Shown here: one piece after another, positions 43,130 through 54,676 of the stretch
Layout of the letters: each line of letters starts with the position of its first letter
Position numbering within the stretch: the stretch's first letter is position 1
Assembly: GCA_903994525.1 (NCBI GenBank)
Contig: CAJEXW010000007.1
Coordinates: 1 to 64,000 of the forward strand
Length of the DNA stretch: 64,000 nucleotides
Direction: 5' to 3'
DNA from: an uncultured Chlorobiaceae bacterium
Lineage (GTDB): Bacteria; Bacteroidota; Chlorobiia; Chlorobiales; Chlorobiaceae
Notes under the pieces: model-generated
Told to the model about the DNA's origin: nothing
The model's database searches: none
What the model saw: only the letters and a program-made list of their open reading frames with translations
Program-made: the position numbers and the translations under genes

Positions 43130-43528
43130 ATGCTGTTAAAATTATCGAAAGACCCGCTTAAGCTTTTTGATGATATATGGTCAGGGACACAACTGCCTTC
43201 AGCTCCAGCCTTCAGAGTCGATATTGCAGAAGATAGTACCGCTTTCCATATCGATGCTGAGCTTCCAGGAATAACCAAAGAGCACATTTCCCTCAATATT
43301 GAGGATGATATGCTGACCATAAAGGCTGAGAGAAAACACGAAAATGAAGAGAACAAAAAAGATTATCATCGCGTCGAAAGGATATCTGGAAGTTTTTCAA
43401 GAAGCTTTAATCTTGGCGAGGTGATTGACCAGAACAATATTCAGGCAGATTTTGAAAACGGCATTCTGCATATAACCTTGCCCAAATCAATGCCAGTCAA
43501 AAAAACAAAGGAAATTTCTATCAGATAA
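43130..43528 (+). CDS. Hsp20 small heat-shock protein
   Basis: A 132-residue ATP-independent chaperone that keeps unfolding proteins soluble. It has the alpha-crystallin domain: [36 protein letters not shown], and the late motif [14 protein letters not shown], followed by a short tail with the I-x-I-type ending EISIR. The ATG follows AAGGAG. dnaK starts about 77 bases downstream on the same strand, so the two chaperone genes probably share the sigma-54-type promoter upstream. Confidence 0.93.
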   Translation: MLLKLSKDPLKLFDDIWSGTQLPSAPAFRVDIAEDSTAFHIDAELPGITKEHISLNIEDDMLTIKAERKHENEENKKDYHRVERISGSFSRSFNLGEVIDQNNIQADFENGILHITLPKSMPVKKTKEISIR

Positions 43529-43536
43529 CCGCTTGA

Positions 43537-45522
<1,986 letters not shown>

Positions 45523-45548
45523 ACCACCAGAAGAAGGTTATTTGCAGC

Positions 45549-45573
45549 AAAGGGATTCATCATGAATCCCTTT
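45549..45573 (+). terminator. Terminator after dnaK
   Basis: AAAGGGATTCAT and ATGAATCCCTTT form a perfect 12-base inverted repeat around one central base, followed by GTTATTT. It starts 27 bases after the dnaK stop codon and is a plausible rho-independent terminator. Confidence 0.75.
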
Positions 45574-45657
45574 GTTATTTAACCGGCTTTTACTAATTTG
45601 TGGTTTAGCGAAGGCAGGAAACCTGTGTTACATTTGCAAATTTAAACTGTGCAGACA

Positions 45658-46092
45658 ATGCAACCTCAGCTCAGCCGTCCGAACACCAGCAAAAACCAGG
45701 TCAGGGTCAGTACAGCAGGGCCGTGGTCGGGTAACGCGAACCATAAAGTCGAGAAGTATTACATCACCACCGCCAAGAGGGATCGATACGACAAACTGCA
45801 AGTCCAAATGAGTCCCGTCTCTGGACGCCGAAGGTTATCGCCAACAAAAGAGATGATTAATAAAATTATTGCTGGCGAGATTGAACTTTTTGTACTTTCA
45901 ACACATCCCGATATCGGTATTGACCTCCAGCAGAAGGTGATGGACAACGAGAACCGTTATGTTATTGATTTTGACAAGAGAGGAATAAAATGGACGATGA
46001 GGGATATTCCTGTCTTTTATAATTCTCTTCAGCAAAATCTTTGTGTAGAAATTGATCGCCGCACTTATACTCTGGAAGAGTTTTTCAAGTAA
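45658..46092 (+). CDS. Hypothetical protein
   Basis: A 144-residue protein, counted from ATG 45658; a GTG three codons earlier is possible. The first 50 residues are polar and probably disordered; the remainder looks folded ([40 protein letters not shown]). It has no signal peptide or membrane segment. I do not recognise a family. It stands alone between the dnaK terminator and the convergent RTX gene. Confidence 0.6.
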   Translation: MQPQLSRPNTSKNQVRVSTAGPWSGNANHKVEKYYITTAKRDRYDKLQVQMSPVSGRRRLSPTKEMINKIIAGEIELFVLSTHPDIGIDLQQKVMDNENRYVIDFDKRGIKWTMRDIPVFYNSLQQNLCVEIDRRTYTLEEFFK

Positions 46093-46270
46093 GGCGTGAA
46101 AGAGATGATCGGCTAACTGTTAGCTCCTGCACATTGCAAAAACAGAGTAAGGTAAACAGCTCGCTTGTGAGTACGCACAAAACATAGCGCATCCCGGTTT
46201 TACTCCTGAAAAGCTTCAGACAAGTTCGTGACTTGTTTCTGATTTCGAGTTGTAAGCCATTTTGTTTCTG

Positions 46271-49030
46271 CTAGAGAAAAAACCACCATCCGGTCAGAAA
46301 ACCGATAGCTGCGCCACCTGCTGCCACACCGGCAAGAACCACCACTGAGTTATTGGGTGGAGGAGGCGTAACGATCGCTTGCAGTTCTGTATTAGTGATG
46401 GTTTGGTCCAAAAACTGGAAGTGCTCGACATTAGTTATACTATCCGTTCCAGTATGGGCCGTAGTGTTGTCTGCCACTGTAAATCTGTTGGTTGCACCAC
46501 CAAAAAAACTGATGCTGTAATCACCCATTTTACCAGAGAAGACAACGGTATCATCGCCATTGCCACCATCTAATTGATCATTTCCCTCACCGCCGACAAG
46601 AGTATCATTGCTGACCCCACCATAGAGGATATCGTTGCCTGAGTCGCCATACAATTGATTGGTACCTGCACCACCAGTCAGAGTATCATCACCGGAACCA
46701 CCATGAAGAATACCGCCTCCTGTACCAAGTTGAATCTCCTGATTACCAGAACTTGCCCATACTGTACTCTCACCAGTACCAAAATGAATGGGTGCTTTAT
46801 CTCCAACGAGAAAAGCAAAGTCGATATTGTTCAGAACCAGTTGGGAACCAGCAGGCAAACTGGAAGTGTCGATAGCCAATGCCTCATGAGCGACGGCATG
46901 TCCGTTAATAACCAGAGGCTCTGCAGAGACTGTCGGTGATGCCGCAAACTTGAGAGTGCGAACTGTCACCGCCGGTTGGTCCGCTGGCAAGATTTTTAGA
47001 ATATAGTCGTCAATACCACTATTGACTGAAACGTCACCACCTCCTGCCGCATCAACTGCTGCGCCGAGAGTCGATTTCAGGTCAGTAAGTGCTTCACCGG
47101 TCATCACTTCAAGAGAAAGGCCAAAACCTTGTGGCAGATTGACACTCAGGAGCGACTCGTTTAAAATATTTGTCAACAACGGAATTGAACCAGAAAGTGT
47201 CGCAATGGGCAACACCGTGCTTCCATCAGCAAAGTTGATCGTTCGAATATTGGTCAGCACCGCATTTTGATGTAACCCGCTTCTTTCCAAAAGAGTGGTG
47301 ATACCTGAACTATCAGATGATATGGTGTACTGATGCAAACTCCCAAGCACATACACCGTGTCAGAGCCGCCAGCACCAGTAACCCTGACTGGATTGCTTT
47401 CAGTACCTGGCCCGCCAGCCAACGTGTTCGTATAAGGGGTGGTGTCAATCAGTACATACCCTCCATTAGGCATCGCCCCATTTGGAAGAGCATAGCTAAA
47501 TCCATAACCTGTAAGCGGGAAATAGGTAACATTAGTACCGACAAGGGAAATACCATTAGCATCGACACTATCGATGTATACCTGTGATGAGTTTCCGATA
47601 GTGTCAAAGATCACGGGACTGTCAATCGCAATCTTCAGCTCGCTAACAATAAGGCTGTCAACCTGAAACGTAAAGGGGGCAAAATCACTACTGATAATCC
47701 CTTTTGGATCAACATAAGTGCTGGGCACTGAGCTCAGAACACGAGAACCCATATCAATGCCATTGATATAAAAATGCACGGTAGGCGTTACGCCATTGAT
47801 AATGGAACCATTGAGAGTGATGGTAACGGAGGTGGAGTAAGTTTGATTACGCGTGACCGTAGCATCATGCACGGGAACAGAAGCCTTTGCCGGACCTGCA
47901 TTACCATACAGCTCGATCCTGTCGTCGCTGGCGCTTCCGGCAAAGCTGTTCTGATTGGCAGCAAAATAATTGTTTGCTCCAAAAGCACTTGTCACGACGA
48001 TAGCTGCAGGTTTATCAAATATTGTGTACCCTGTTGCATCATGAAATCCAGGATATTGTGGAGGGTCATTATTCCAGAAAAATGCACCCGCAAGCCAATC
48101 TGGCCTCTTTGTGCCAGCCCATGTATCCATAAAACTCTGATACCAGTTTGCCTGGGTCACCATATCCGTCTGTGTTCCGGGCTGACCAATCAGCGCATCA
48201 GTATATGTACCCCTGTTGGCGGCGCCAACATAACTGGCAATGCCTGTCTCAGTAAAGAGAATCTGTTTCCCTGTTGATGTCGCAACCTTCGACAGATACT
48301 CTGACCAGCGCTGCGCAGTCCATCCACCATCAAATTGAGCAACCGTCGGCGTCGCAGTGCCAGTAGGAAAATTTGGATAAACATCGACACCAACATAATC
48401 GAGCTTGTTCCAAAACCCTATCTTGTCAACTTCGTTGTTTGCGGGCCAATCGACATCAACAAGAGCGGCATAGGTCAGTTTACCACTGTAAACCTTGCGA
48501 ATATTGTCGATGATATCATTCCAATAGGCCGTGTACTCTGACCTGGTTGCCGCCAGCATCTCATTGCCAATTGAAAATACTGGAACATTGTATTGCTGCG
48601 CCAACACCGCCCACTGCAAAATATAAGCCTTGTAACCAAGAAAAAACGAGTCTGTATTGGCTTGCGTATTTGCAGCAAGCAATTGCGGATCCGTAAGATT
48701 ACTGTACTGCTGACCAGTATATTGAACAGCAGAGAGATTAAGTGCATTAATCTGCGGCTTCAAAAAAACAGTCAACCCTTTCGCCTGGGCATCAGCAACG
48801 GCACTACCAACACTTGCAAGGCTCGCCGTTTCATTAAAGCCGGTGGTACTGATCCAATCCTTTACTACCCCTGTCGTGACATCAATAATAGAAACGCTTC
48901 CCAAGGTGAGAGCGGTTACCCCCATATCAACAGCTCTGGAGAGCAAATCTTTATACCCCAAACCATCGTAACCCGTCTGACTGTAGGCAGACATACCAAT
49001 TCCATTATATAAAAATCCTGTGCTTGTCAT
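46271..49030 (-). CDS. Large glycoside hydrolase-like protein with RTX calcium-binding repeats
   Basis: A 919-residue, probably exported protein. Residues 1 to about 350 look like a TIM-barrel glycoside hydrolase: VFSIGNEMLAATRSEY (acid-base Glu in GNE) and GKQILFTETGIASY (nucleophile Glu in TETG). A carbohydrate-binding-like section follows (TLNGSIINGVTPTVHFYING). Near residues 780-850 are RTX nonapeptides GGSGDDTLTGGAGTNQLYGD and GGEGNDQLDGGNGDD, which bind calcium after type I secretion. No N-terminal signal peptide is visible, as usual for RTX proteins. The end is odd: PPPPNNS followed by a hydrophobic helix AGVAAGGAAIGFLTGWWFFL instead of a typical secretion tail. Substrate is unknown; cell-surface polysaccharide is a reasonable guess. 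Confidence 0.78.
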   Translation of the reverse strand: MTSTGFLYNGIGMSAYSQTGYDGLGYKDLLSRAVDMGVTALTLGSVSIIDVTTGVVKDWISTTGFNETASLASVGSAVADAQAKGLTVFLKPQINALNLSAVQYTGQQYSNLTDPQLLAANTQANTDSFFLGYKAYILQWAVLAQQYNVPVFSIGNEMLAATRSEYTAYWNDIIDNIRKVYSGKLTYAALVDVDWPANNEVDKIGFWNKLDYVGVDVYPNFPTGTATPTVAQFDGGWTAQRWSEYLSKVATSTGKQILFTETGIASYVGAANRGTYTDALIGQPGTQTDMVTQANWYQSFMDTWAGTKRPDWLAGAFFWNNDPPQYPGFHDATGYTIFDKPAAIVVTSAFGANNYFAANQNSFAGSASDDRIELYGNAGPAKASVPVHDATVTRNQTYSTSVTITLNGSIINGVTPTVHFYINGIDMGSRVLSSVPSTYVDPKGIISSDFAPFTFQVDSLIVSELKIAIDSPVIFDTIGNSSQVYIDSVDANGISLVGTNVTYFPLTGYGFSYALPNGAMPNGGYVLIDTTPYTNTLAGGPGTESNPVRVTGAGGSDTVYVLGSLHQYTISSDSSGITTLLERSGLHQNAVLTNIRTINFADGSTVLPIATLSGSIPLLTNILNESLLSVNLPQGFGLSLEVMTGEALTDLKSTLGAAVDAAGGGDVSVNSGIDDYILKILPADQPAVTVRTLKFAASPTVSAEPLVINGHAVAHEALAIDTSSLPAGSQLVLNNIDFAFLVGDKAPIHFGTGESTVWASSGNQEIQLGTGGGILHGGSGDDTLTGGAGTNQLYGDSGNDILYGGVSNDTLVGGEGNDQLDGGNGDDTVVFSGKMGDYSISFFGGATNRFTVADNTTAHTGTDSITNVEHFQFLDQTITNTELQAIVTPPPPNNSVVVLAGVAAGGAAIGFLTGWWFFL

Positions 49031-49193
49031 TTTGCAGGTGCCTAAGGTAAAAAGATGCTATAATCGGATAAACCACCAAGGCTTTTGGCTGTTTATGTGA
49101 GCTAAATGTCAATGAGGCTGCACGCCGGGAGAGAGCGCACTCATCCCTTCTCAGAGAGAACAGGTGCATGATCGAATAAGAAGCAAGTAAGAA

Positions 49194-49213
49194 GCAAGCT
49201 ATTTTCGGCTTGC
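49194..49213 (-). terminator. Hairpin just after ybgF
   Basis: On the minus strand GCAAGC and GCTTGC form a six-base stem around an eight-base loop directly after the ybgF stop codon, followed by TTCTTACTT. Position and T-rich tail fit a terminator of the tol-pal operon; the stem is short. Confidence 0.5.
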
Positions 49214-49214
49214 C

Positions 49215-50144
49215 CTATCTCTTCTTCGCTAGTCCTGCTTCCGGTGAATTGGGGTATACTTTAAGAAGGTCTTTATACCTCGCTTTCGCATTGACAGGAT
49301 CGCCTATTTTTTCAAAAGAGAGAGCCTGCTTATAAAGGGCTGCCGGACGTTTGCTGCTTTTAAGATATTTCGCAATAACCACCTGATACTCAAGAATGGC
49401 ATTTTCATATTTGTTTTCGCCAAAATAGCTCTCTGCAAGCTGAAACTGTGCTTTATCGGCAAACTCAGATTTTGGATAGCTTTTCAAGAGAGTGCTGAAA
49501 CACTCTCTTGAAGCCACATAGCCTTGTTTACCAAGCTTTTCCATGCCATCATCATACAATGCTTTTTCATTCAGGCGCTCCGACGTTTTTCCGCTGGTTG
49601 CATCATTTTTTTTCAGTGGAATGCCTGGTACCTGATTTTCAGATTTATTGAATCCGGCAAAAAACTGCTCAATTTTCTGCAATCGTGACTCAAGATCGTC
49701 TGCTTTATAGACAAGAAGAGAGTCCTCTACTCCGAGACGGCGAAACGCCTCACTATTTTTGTGGGTGCCGCCCTCAAAACTGCCTTGTAACCGAAAAACT
49801 TCATCACGAATCTGCTGGATATCGGCATACGAAGCCGCAGTCTGAACTTTACCTGTTTCAGAATCGCCTTTCATTTTTTGAATTTCATCTCGTAACTGCT
49901 GCATTTGAGATGCGAGAGCTGCTGACTGCACTTTACCGGCATCCCCTTCATTTTTCAGCTTTTGCAGATCATCCCGCAACTGTTGAATTTCAGAGGAAGA
50001 GCCTACGGACTGAACCTTAATCAATTCAGAGTCACTCTTCAGCTTCCGCAGATCATCATTGAAAAGAACGAGATCCTGCTTTGAGGCACAGGCTGTGAGC
50101 ACTATAAACGGCAAAAAAACAAAAGACCTGATCTTTATATTCAT
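49215..50144 (-). CDS. ybgF: YbgF/CpoB-type Tol-Pal periplasmic protein
   Basis: CpoB/YbgF links the Tol-Pal system with cell-wall synthesis during division. The 309-residue protein has a hydrophobic signal ending in FIVLTACAS (lipobox LTAC, so probably a lipoprotein), then three tandem coiled-coil segments each with LRDDLQKLKNEGDAGKVQ-like sequence, and C-terminal tetratricopeptide repeats (YDDGMEKLGKQGYVASRECF, AQFQLAESYFGENKYENAIL, ALYKQALSFEKIGDPVNAKA). The start at ATG 50144 gives a good signal peptide; the longer frame does not. The near-repeats in the coiled coil suggest internal duplication. It is the last gene of the tol-pal cluster. Confidence 0.87.
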   Translation of the reverse strand: MNIKIRSFVFLPFIVLTACASKQDLVLFNDDLRKLKSDSELIKVQSVGSSSEIQQLRDDLQKLKNEGDAGKVQSAALASQMQQLRDEIQKMKGDSETGKVQTAASYADIQQIRDEVFRLQGSFEGGTHKNSEAFRRLGVEDSLLVYKADDLESRLQKIEQFFAGFNKSENQVPGIPLKKNDATSGKTSERLNEKALYDDGMEKLGKQGYVASRECFSTLLKSYPKSEFADKAQFQLAESYFGENKYENAILEYQVVIAKYLKSSKRPAALYKQALSFEKIGDPVNAKARYKDLLKVYPNSPEAGLAKKR

Positions 50145-50222
50145 AGACAATAACTTTTTGCAAAAAATAAATCGCTTCTCAGAAGTTACCTGACAGAAAT
50201 GCGTCAAAGCGGCAATAGCGTG

Positions 50223-51065
50223 TTATTTTTTTATAACAAAATGTGCTCTGCGATTTTTTGCCATCGCATCGTCACTCTTTCCTGCATCAAAAAGACGTTC
50301 CTCGCCGAAACTCACTGCATCAAGACGGGATGAGGGCACTCCAAGCCTGACCAGATACTCTTTGACACTTGTTGAGCGACGCTCCCCAAGCGCAAGATTG
50401 TATTCAGAGGTACCTCTGGAATCGCAATGCCCCTCAATAATCGCCGTATTTGCAGACTTATTGGCCAGTAACCATCCAACATTTTGCATCAGTTGCTCTT
50501 TGGCTTTGTCACTGAGAACACTACTGTCGAAATCGAAAAAAACATCCCCGAGAGGACCATTCTGCCACTGGTCAAACCCATAGCCGGATTGAGATGCAGG
50601 GCGCTGAGCCGGTGTTGACGGAGTCGGGGCGGAAACAGGCAAAGACGATGGTGATTTCTGAACTCCTGGAGCTGAAGATTGTGATGATAAGGTCCCTGAC
50701 TTGGGCTGTGAAGCTGCCAGCAACGACGAAGTCGCGGGAGAGTTGGACGGTAGAGCCCCCGTCGAGGGAGCGCTGGACGGTAGAGCCCCCACCGTAGACG
50801 ATGACGAAGCTGACTGAACCGAGGTTGCTGACAAGCGTGATGATACCGCAGACTGATCAGGAGCAGAGGCCACTGTAGATGACCGAACAGGTTGAGCCGC
50901 GACGGGCGACGACACTGGAGCAGACTGAACGGGTGCAGACGGGGTTGCAACCGCTGCAGAAGACAGCTTGTTTTCAGGAGCTGCAGGACTCAGTGCGGTT
51001 TCAGAGGAACATCCCGCAAGAACCAGTAACGGAAGAACAATAATACCGTTTATTTTTGTTTTCAT
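50223..51065 (-). CDS. pal: Pal, peptidoglycan-associated lipoprotein
   Basis: Pal anchors the outer membrane to peptidoglycan. The signal peptide ends in the lipobox LAGC (Cys19). The C-terminal 115 residues are an OmpA-like domain: LGDVFFDFDSSVLSDKAKEQ, IIEGHCDSRGTSEYNLALGE with the peptidoglycan-binding Asp and Arg, and RRSTSVKEYLVRLGV. Between them lies an unusually long linker of about 140 residues made mostly of Ser, Ala, Pro and Thr, far longer than in standard Pal (total usually about 170 residues). This may let it reach through a thicker periplasm or cross-link to sugars. It lies in the order tolB-pal-ybgF. Confidence 0.92.
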   Translation of the reverse strand: MKTKINGIIVLPLLVLAGCSSETALSPAAPENKLSSAAVATPSAPVQSAPVSSPVAAQPVRSSTVASAPDQSAVSSRLSATSVQSASSSSTVGALPSSAPSTGALPSNSPATSSLLAASQPKSGTLSSQSSAPGVQKSPSSLPVSAPTPSTPAQRPASQSGYGFDQWQNGPLGDVFFDFDSSVLSDKAKEQLMQNVGWLLANKSANTAIIEGHCDSRGTSEYNLALGERRSTSVKEYLVRLGVPSSRLDAVSFGEERLFDAGKSDDAMAKNRRAHFVIKK

Positions 51066-51208
51066 AACAATGACTCCGTTTAATACTATTTAAAATGGCC
51101 TTGAATGACTGGCCTTAGGTGCTATATCAAAAGAAAAAAGAGATGTAACCAACGCAAAATAAACAGTTTTTTTTGCTCAGAGACTTCACGTCAGAAGTTT
51201 AAAAAATA

Positions 51209-52506
51209 TTAATTACGAAACAAAGACCATGACGGCTGCATCTGCTCTCCTTTCATCTGCAACAAGCATCGTTGTCTCTTTCCAGTCGAACTCATGGTGT
51301 ACAGCTTTCTGCTCCCCTCCCGATTAGAGGTAAACACAATCAGCTCCCCGTCAGGAGACCACGCGGGAGACTCATTCTCACCTGCGTTGACTGTCAACTG
51401 CTTGAGGCCGGAGCCATCGATCCCGATGGTAAATATATTGAATTCTCCGTTATTTTCGCATGTCGTGTAAGCAATTTTATCACCGGCGGGAGACCATGAT
51501 GGCTGTGTATTATAATCGCCGTTGAAGGTTAAACGTTTTACCTCACCTGTCAGCAAATCCTGAATAAATATCTGTGGCCGACCATTTCTTTCGGAAACAA
51601 AAGCCATTTTGTTTCCATCCGGTGAAAATGTTGGTGAAAGATCTATACCACTGCTTTTAGTCACCCTTCGGTATAACTCGCCATTGCTCTTTAAGAGGTA
51701 GATCTCCTGATCGCCTTCAAATGATAACGTTGTTGCCAGCTCCCGGTTATTTCTCCATGCCGGATCAATGCTAATTCCGCTTTTTCGTGCAGTTACCGTT
51801 GTTCCATCAACCATATTTCTGATATATAGTGCAGGTCGGCCGGTTGAATAATTGGTGTAAGCAAGATATTTACCATCCGGCGAAAGTGAGGGGGTGAGGG
51901 AAATGGTGCGTGAATTGGTCAACTGTTCAACACTTTGACCATCAAAATCACATTGATAAATCTCCTTGAATCCAGTTTTAGTAGATACAAAAACAATTTT
52001 ACTCCCAAAAGCAGAACGTTTGCCGGTCAGATGCTCAACAAGATCAGCACAAAAGGCGTGCCCGATGGGGCGGAGCTGTTTGTCGTTGCCTTGATAGGTT
52101 TTGCTGAAAAGTAATTTTGAACCAGCAATATCGTAGACCTTCATGACAAGAGTAATTGCCCCCGCTTTTGATGTTACCCCCCCCCCACATAGACTTCAGC
52201 GGCAAGAGAACCAAGCGACGCAAAATCAATACTGCCGTTGCTTTTCTCTGGAGAGGAGGGATTCAGCACTGTAAAAAGCGAAGTAAATTCAAGGGCTTTG
52301 TGGAGAATCAAATCAAAATCATGTGCGACACTGATCGCCTCATCTCCCGACCCGTTGATTTTATTAAGTGCCAGAGCAATGCTGTCCGACCCTTTTTTAC
52401 TGATAACAATAAACTCGCCCTCTGGTGCAGCAATAAGATGCAATGGCAAAACCAGGAGACAACAAAGAATATAACTGGATGTAATAAACCTTTTAAAATG
52501 TGGCAT
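51209..52506 (-). CDS. tolB: TolB, out of frame at a G10 tract
   Basis: TolB is the periplasmic beta-propeller that shuttles between Pal and TolA. The N-terminal part (from ATG 52506) has a signal peptide (ILCCLLVLPLHLIAAPEG) and the TolB N-domain up to AAEVYVGGG, where a stop follows at once. The propeller continues in another frame with ITLVMKVYDIAGSKLLFSKT, then repeated blades such as SPDGKYLAYTNYSTGRPALY and SPTFSPDGNKMAFVSERNGR. The shift falls exactly in a run of ten G (52177-52186); 8 or 11 G would restore one frame. This may be a sequencing error, slippage or phase variation. Everything else looks intact. Confidence 0.85.
52177..52186. repeat. Homopolymer tract G10 (C10 on plus strand) inside tolB
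   Basis: Ten consecutive C on the plus strand, read as G in tolB, sit at the reading-frame break. Such tracts slip easily in replication and in sequencing. Confidence 0.9.
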
Positions 52507-52584
52507 GACAGGACTTTCAATAAAAATTTAAAAACCAACTGAAATCCATCTCCTGAATTTCGCATAAGAGACGAATCGCGCTTA

Positions 52585-53544
52585 TCACTCTATACCTTCC
52601 GGAGTAAACACAAAAGCAACCCATACACCCCGAAAAGTCTCTTCTTTGGGTAATAACGGAAGTGGGGAGGATTTCTCAAGCGCCCTCTTGACAGAATTAT
52701 TCAAGTATGCACTCATGGATTTTTTTACAAAGACAATTTCACTGATTGAGCCATCAGAAAAAATATGAATACGTACCGACACCTTCATGCCTGAACTACT
52801 TTTCAACAAGGGATTGGCAAGCTCCCAATTTTTCTGGATGATGGAGGCAATTTTGGCCTTGTAAGCAACCGAGGCCCAGCTCCCCGACTCTTTACCCGGA
52901 CCGCTCCCCGCTGAACTACCGCCCTTCTCGGCCCCTCCTGTTTTGATGTCAGGGGCCACTTGTGAGTTAACTTTCTGCGCAAGATCAGCAAGCGCCTTAT
53001 TAACCGTACTATTGGACGTTGCTTGTTGCTGTTGTCCTTTTTTATTAGCAACAGAGATCTTGAGTCTTTCAAGTGCACTTGATAACTGCTCCCTCTCTGA
53101 GGCCTTAGGTGCCGGAGGTTGCTGCGCCTCAATCCTCACTGGCAGCGACGACTTAAGAGGTGGCTCCTTCACGAGAAGCACGGGCACCTTTTTTTTAACG
53201 GACTGAATCGAGGGGTTTGGTTCCTGAACTTTTTTTTCAGCCACAACTATTTTATTTGGCAAAGATCTCTTCAATACCTTTCTCATGGATTCCGGGTGCC
53301 GCCGTTCTTGTGCTTCAGAAGAGCCGGAAACCTGAGCAAACGGTGGTGTTGAAGTAGCTTGAAGATGATCAGGCATAGGCAATGAAACGAGAGAGATACT
53401 GACTACTCTCGGATTAGCTTGCTTGTGTAGAGTAAGTGTCTGCAAAAAAAGAGATGCGCCAAGGAATGCCACGTGCAGAATGCCCGCTACCGCAAGCCAG
53501 AGATAAAACATTTTTTCAGAAGAGTGTGCCTGACCTTTTTTCAT
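52585..53544 (-). CDS. tolA: TolA/TonB-family envelope protein
   Basis: TolA spans the periplasm and passes energy from TolQR to TolB-Pal. The protein has one N-terminal membrane anchor (LWLAVAGILHVAFLGASLFL), a long polar Lys/Pro/Gln-rich middle with helical parts, and a C-terminal TonB/TolA-like domain (AKIASIIQKNWELANPLL, VSVRIHIFSDGSISEIVFVK, AYLNNSVKRALEKSSPLPLL). The ATG at 53544 follows AGGTGG and lies ten bases after the tolR stop. Position between tolR and tolB makes TolA more likely than TonB. Confidence 0.88.
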   Translation of the reverse strand: MKKGQAHSSEKMFYLWLAVAGILHVAFLGASLFLQTLTLHKQANPRVVSISLVSLPMPDHLQATSTPPFAQVSGSSEAQERRHPESMRKVLKRSLPNKIVVAEKKVQEPNPSIQSVKKKVPVLLVKEPPLKSSLPVRIEAQQPPAPKASEREQLSSALERLKISVANKKGQQQQATSNSTVNKALADLAQKVNSQVAPDIKTGGAEKGGSSAGSGPGKESGSWASVAYKAKIASIIQKNWELANPLLKSSSGMKVSVRIHIFSDGSISEIVFVKKSMSAYLNNSVKRALEKSSPLPLLPKEETFRGVWVAFVFTPEGIE

Positions 53545-53553
53545 ACGGCCCAC

Positions 53554-53976
53554 CTATCTTCGAGCGTCCTGTTGAGCGGGAATTGGTTCAGTCACCATTC
53601 CAATCTTTTCAATGCCAGCATCCCTGATCTGGGCCATAACATCCATAACAAGACCATAGGAAAGAGATTTATCTGCTTTAAGATAAACCTCCCGGGTCCG
53701 CTTGACATCCAGAAGAGCTGGCAGTCTGTCGCGGACTTCCGAAGCGTTCAATTGATCATTATTAATTGAAACCCGACTTGATGCGTCAATAGTAATGACG
53801 ACGGCATGTTCCTGCACATCCATCTTTTTGAGAGTCGTTTGAGGAGTATCAACCTTGACTCCATGCGTCATCATTGGGGCTGTAACCATAAAAATAATGA
53901 GAAGCACCAGCATGACATCAACAAATGGAGTAACATTAATGTCGCTCATCAACCTCCCTCTTCCTGACGTTATCAT
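53554..53976 (-). CDS. tolR: TolR/ExbD-type proton-channel subunit
   Basis: With TolQ it forms the proton-driven motor of the Tol-Pal system in the inner membrane. The 140-residue protein starts MITSGRGRLMSDINVTPFVD, with one membrane helix DVMLVLLIIFMVTAP whose first Asp carries the proton, and a periplasmic domain ending in a degenerate repeat. I start at ATG 53976; the longer frame overlaps tolQ and is not family-like. Confidence 0.92.
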   Translation of the reverse strand: MITSGRGRLMSDINVTPFVDVMLVLLIIFMVTAPMMTHGVKVDTPQTTLKKMDVQEHAVVITIDASSRVSINNDQLNASEVRDRLPALLDVKRTREVYLKADKSLSYGLVMDVMAQIRDAGIEKIGMVTEPIPAQQDARR

Positions 53977-53986
53977 CTGATATTTT

Positions 53987-54646
53987 CTATGGTTCGTTAA
54001 AAAATGCATCAAAAACATCAGGAGAGAAAAGCTCAATATCACGTTCAATCACACCGATTTTCTGGGTAAGATAATTGTAACCCATCACAGCAGGGATCGC
54101 TGCGGCGAGACCTGCTGCCGTGGCTATTAATGCCTCTGAAATACCGGGAGCAACCGCTGCAAGTGAAGCCGACTGCGTGGAACCAATCGTATGAAATGAA
54201 GTCATAATACCCCACACTGTGCCAAAAAGGCCTATAAAAGGGGCTGTATTGCCTACCGTTGCCAGAAAAGGTACGAGTGAGGCGACTCTTTTATTTTCGG
54301 CATTAGCCTCCCGTTTAACCGCTAAAGCAACTTTTGCTCTGATGTGACGAATATCGTATCTGCCATCAAGAGCCTTATACTCGATATAGCATGAACGAAA
54401 AATATTAGGTATTGAACCACTTCGATATTCCTGACTTTTCACAAAAGCTTTTTCAACATCGTACACTTCAAAAAAATAGTCAAGAAATGCATGGGACTCT
54501 TTCAGTGATTTCCGGATATACCCAAATTTAAATGCAATAATAGCCCACGACATAATCGAAAAGAAGAGCAGCACTGAGAGGACAAATAATACAACAACTC
54601 CAGTATCAGAAAAAAGAGTAATAATACCAAGTTTTGAATCAAACAT
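53987..54646 (-). CDS. tolQ: TolQ/ExbB-type proton-channel subunit
   Basis: TolQ is the multi-spanning partner of TolR. The 219-residue protein shows an N-terminal membrane helix (VVVLFVLSVLLFFSIMSWAI) and the conserved paired helices VPFLATVGNTAPFIGLFGTV with WGIMTSF and ISEALIATAAGLAAAIPAVM, which line the proton path. It is the first gene of the tol-pal cluster, about 30 bases after the polyprenol-kinase gene, and may be co-transcribed with it. Confidence 0.93.
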   Translation of the reverse strand: MFDSKLGIITLFSDTGVVVLFVLSVLLFFSIMSWAIIAFKFGYIRKSLKESHAFLDYFFEVYDVEKAFVKSQEYRSGSIPNIFRSCYIEYKALDGRYDIRHIRAKVALAVKREANAENKRVASLVPFLATVGNTAPFIGLFGTVWGIMTSFHTIGSTQSASLAAVAPGISEALIATAAGLAAAIPAVMGYNYLTQKIGVIERDIELFSPDVFDAFFNEP

Positions 54647-54676
54647 ACCAGTAGAATAACAATTTGAGGTGATTCA

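Noticed and set aside
43000..43130. CIRCE element in front of hsp20-dnaK
   Set aside because: No TTAGCACTC with its inverted partner is present; the visible inverted repeat has a different sequence.
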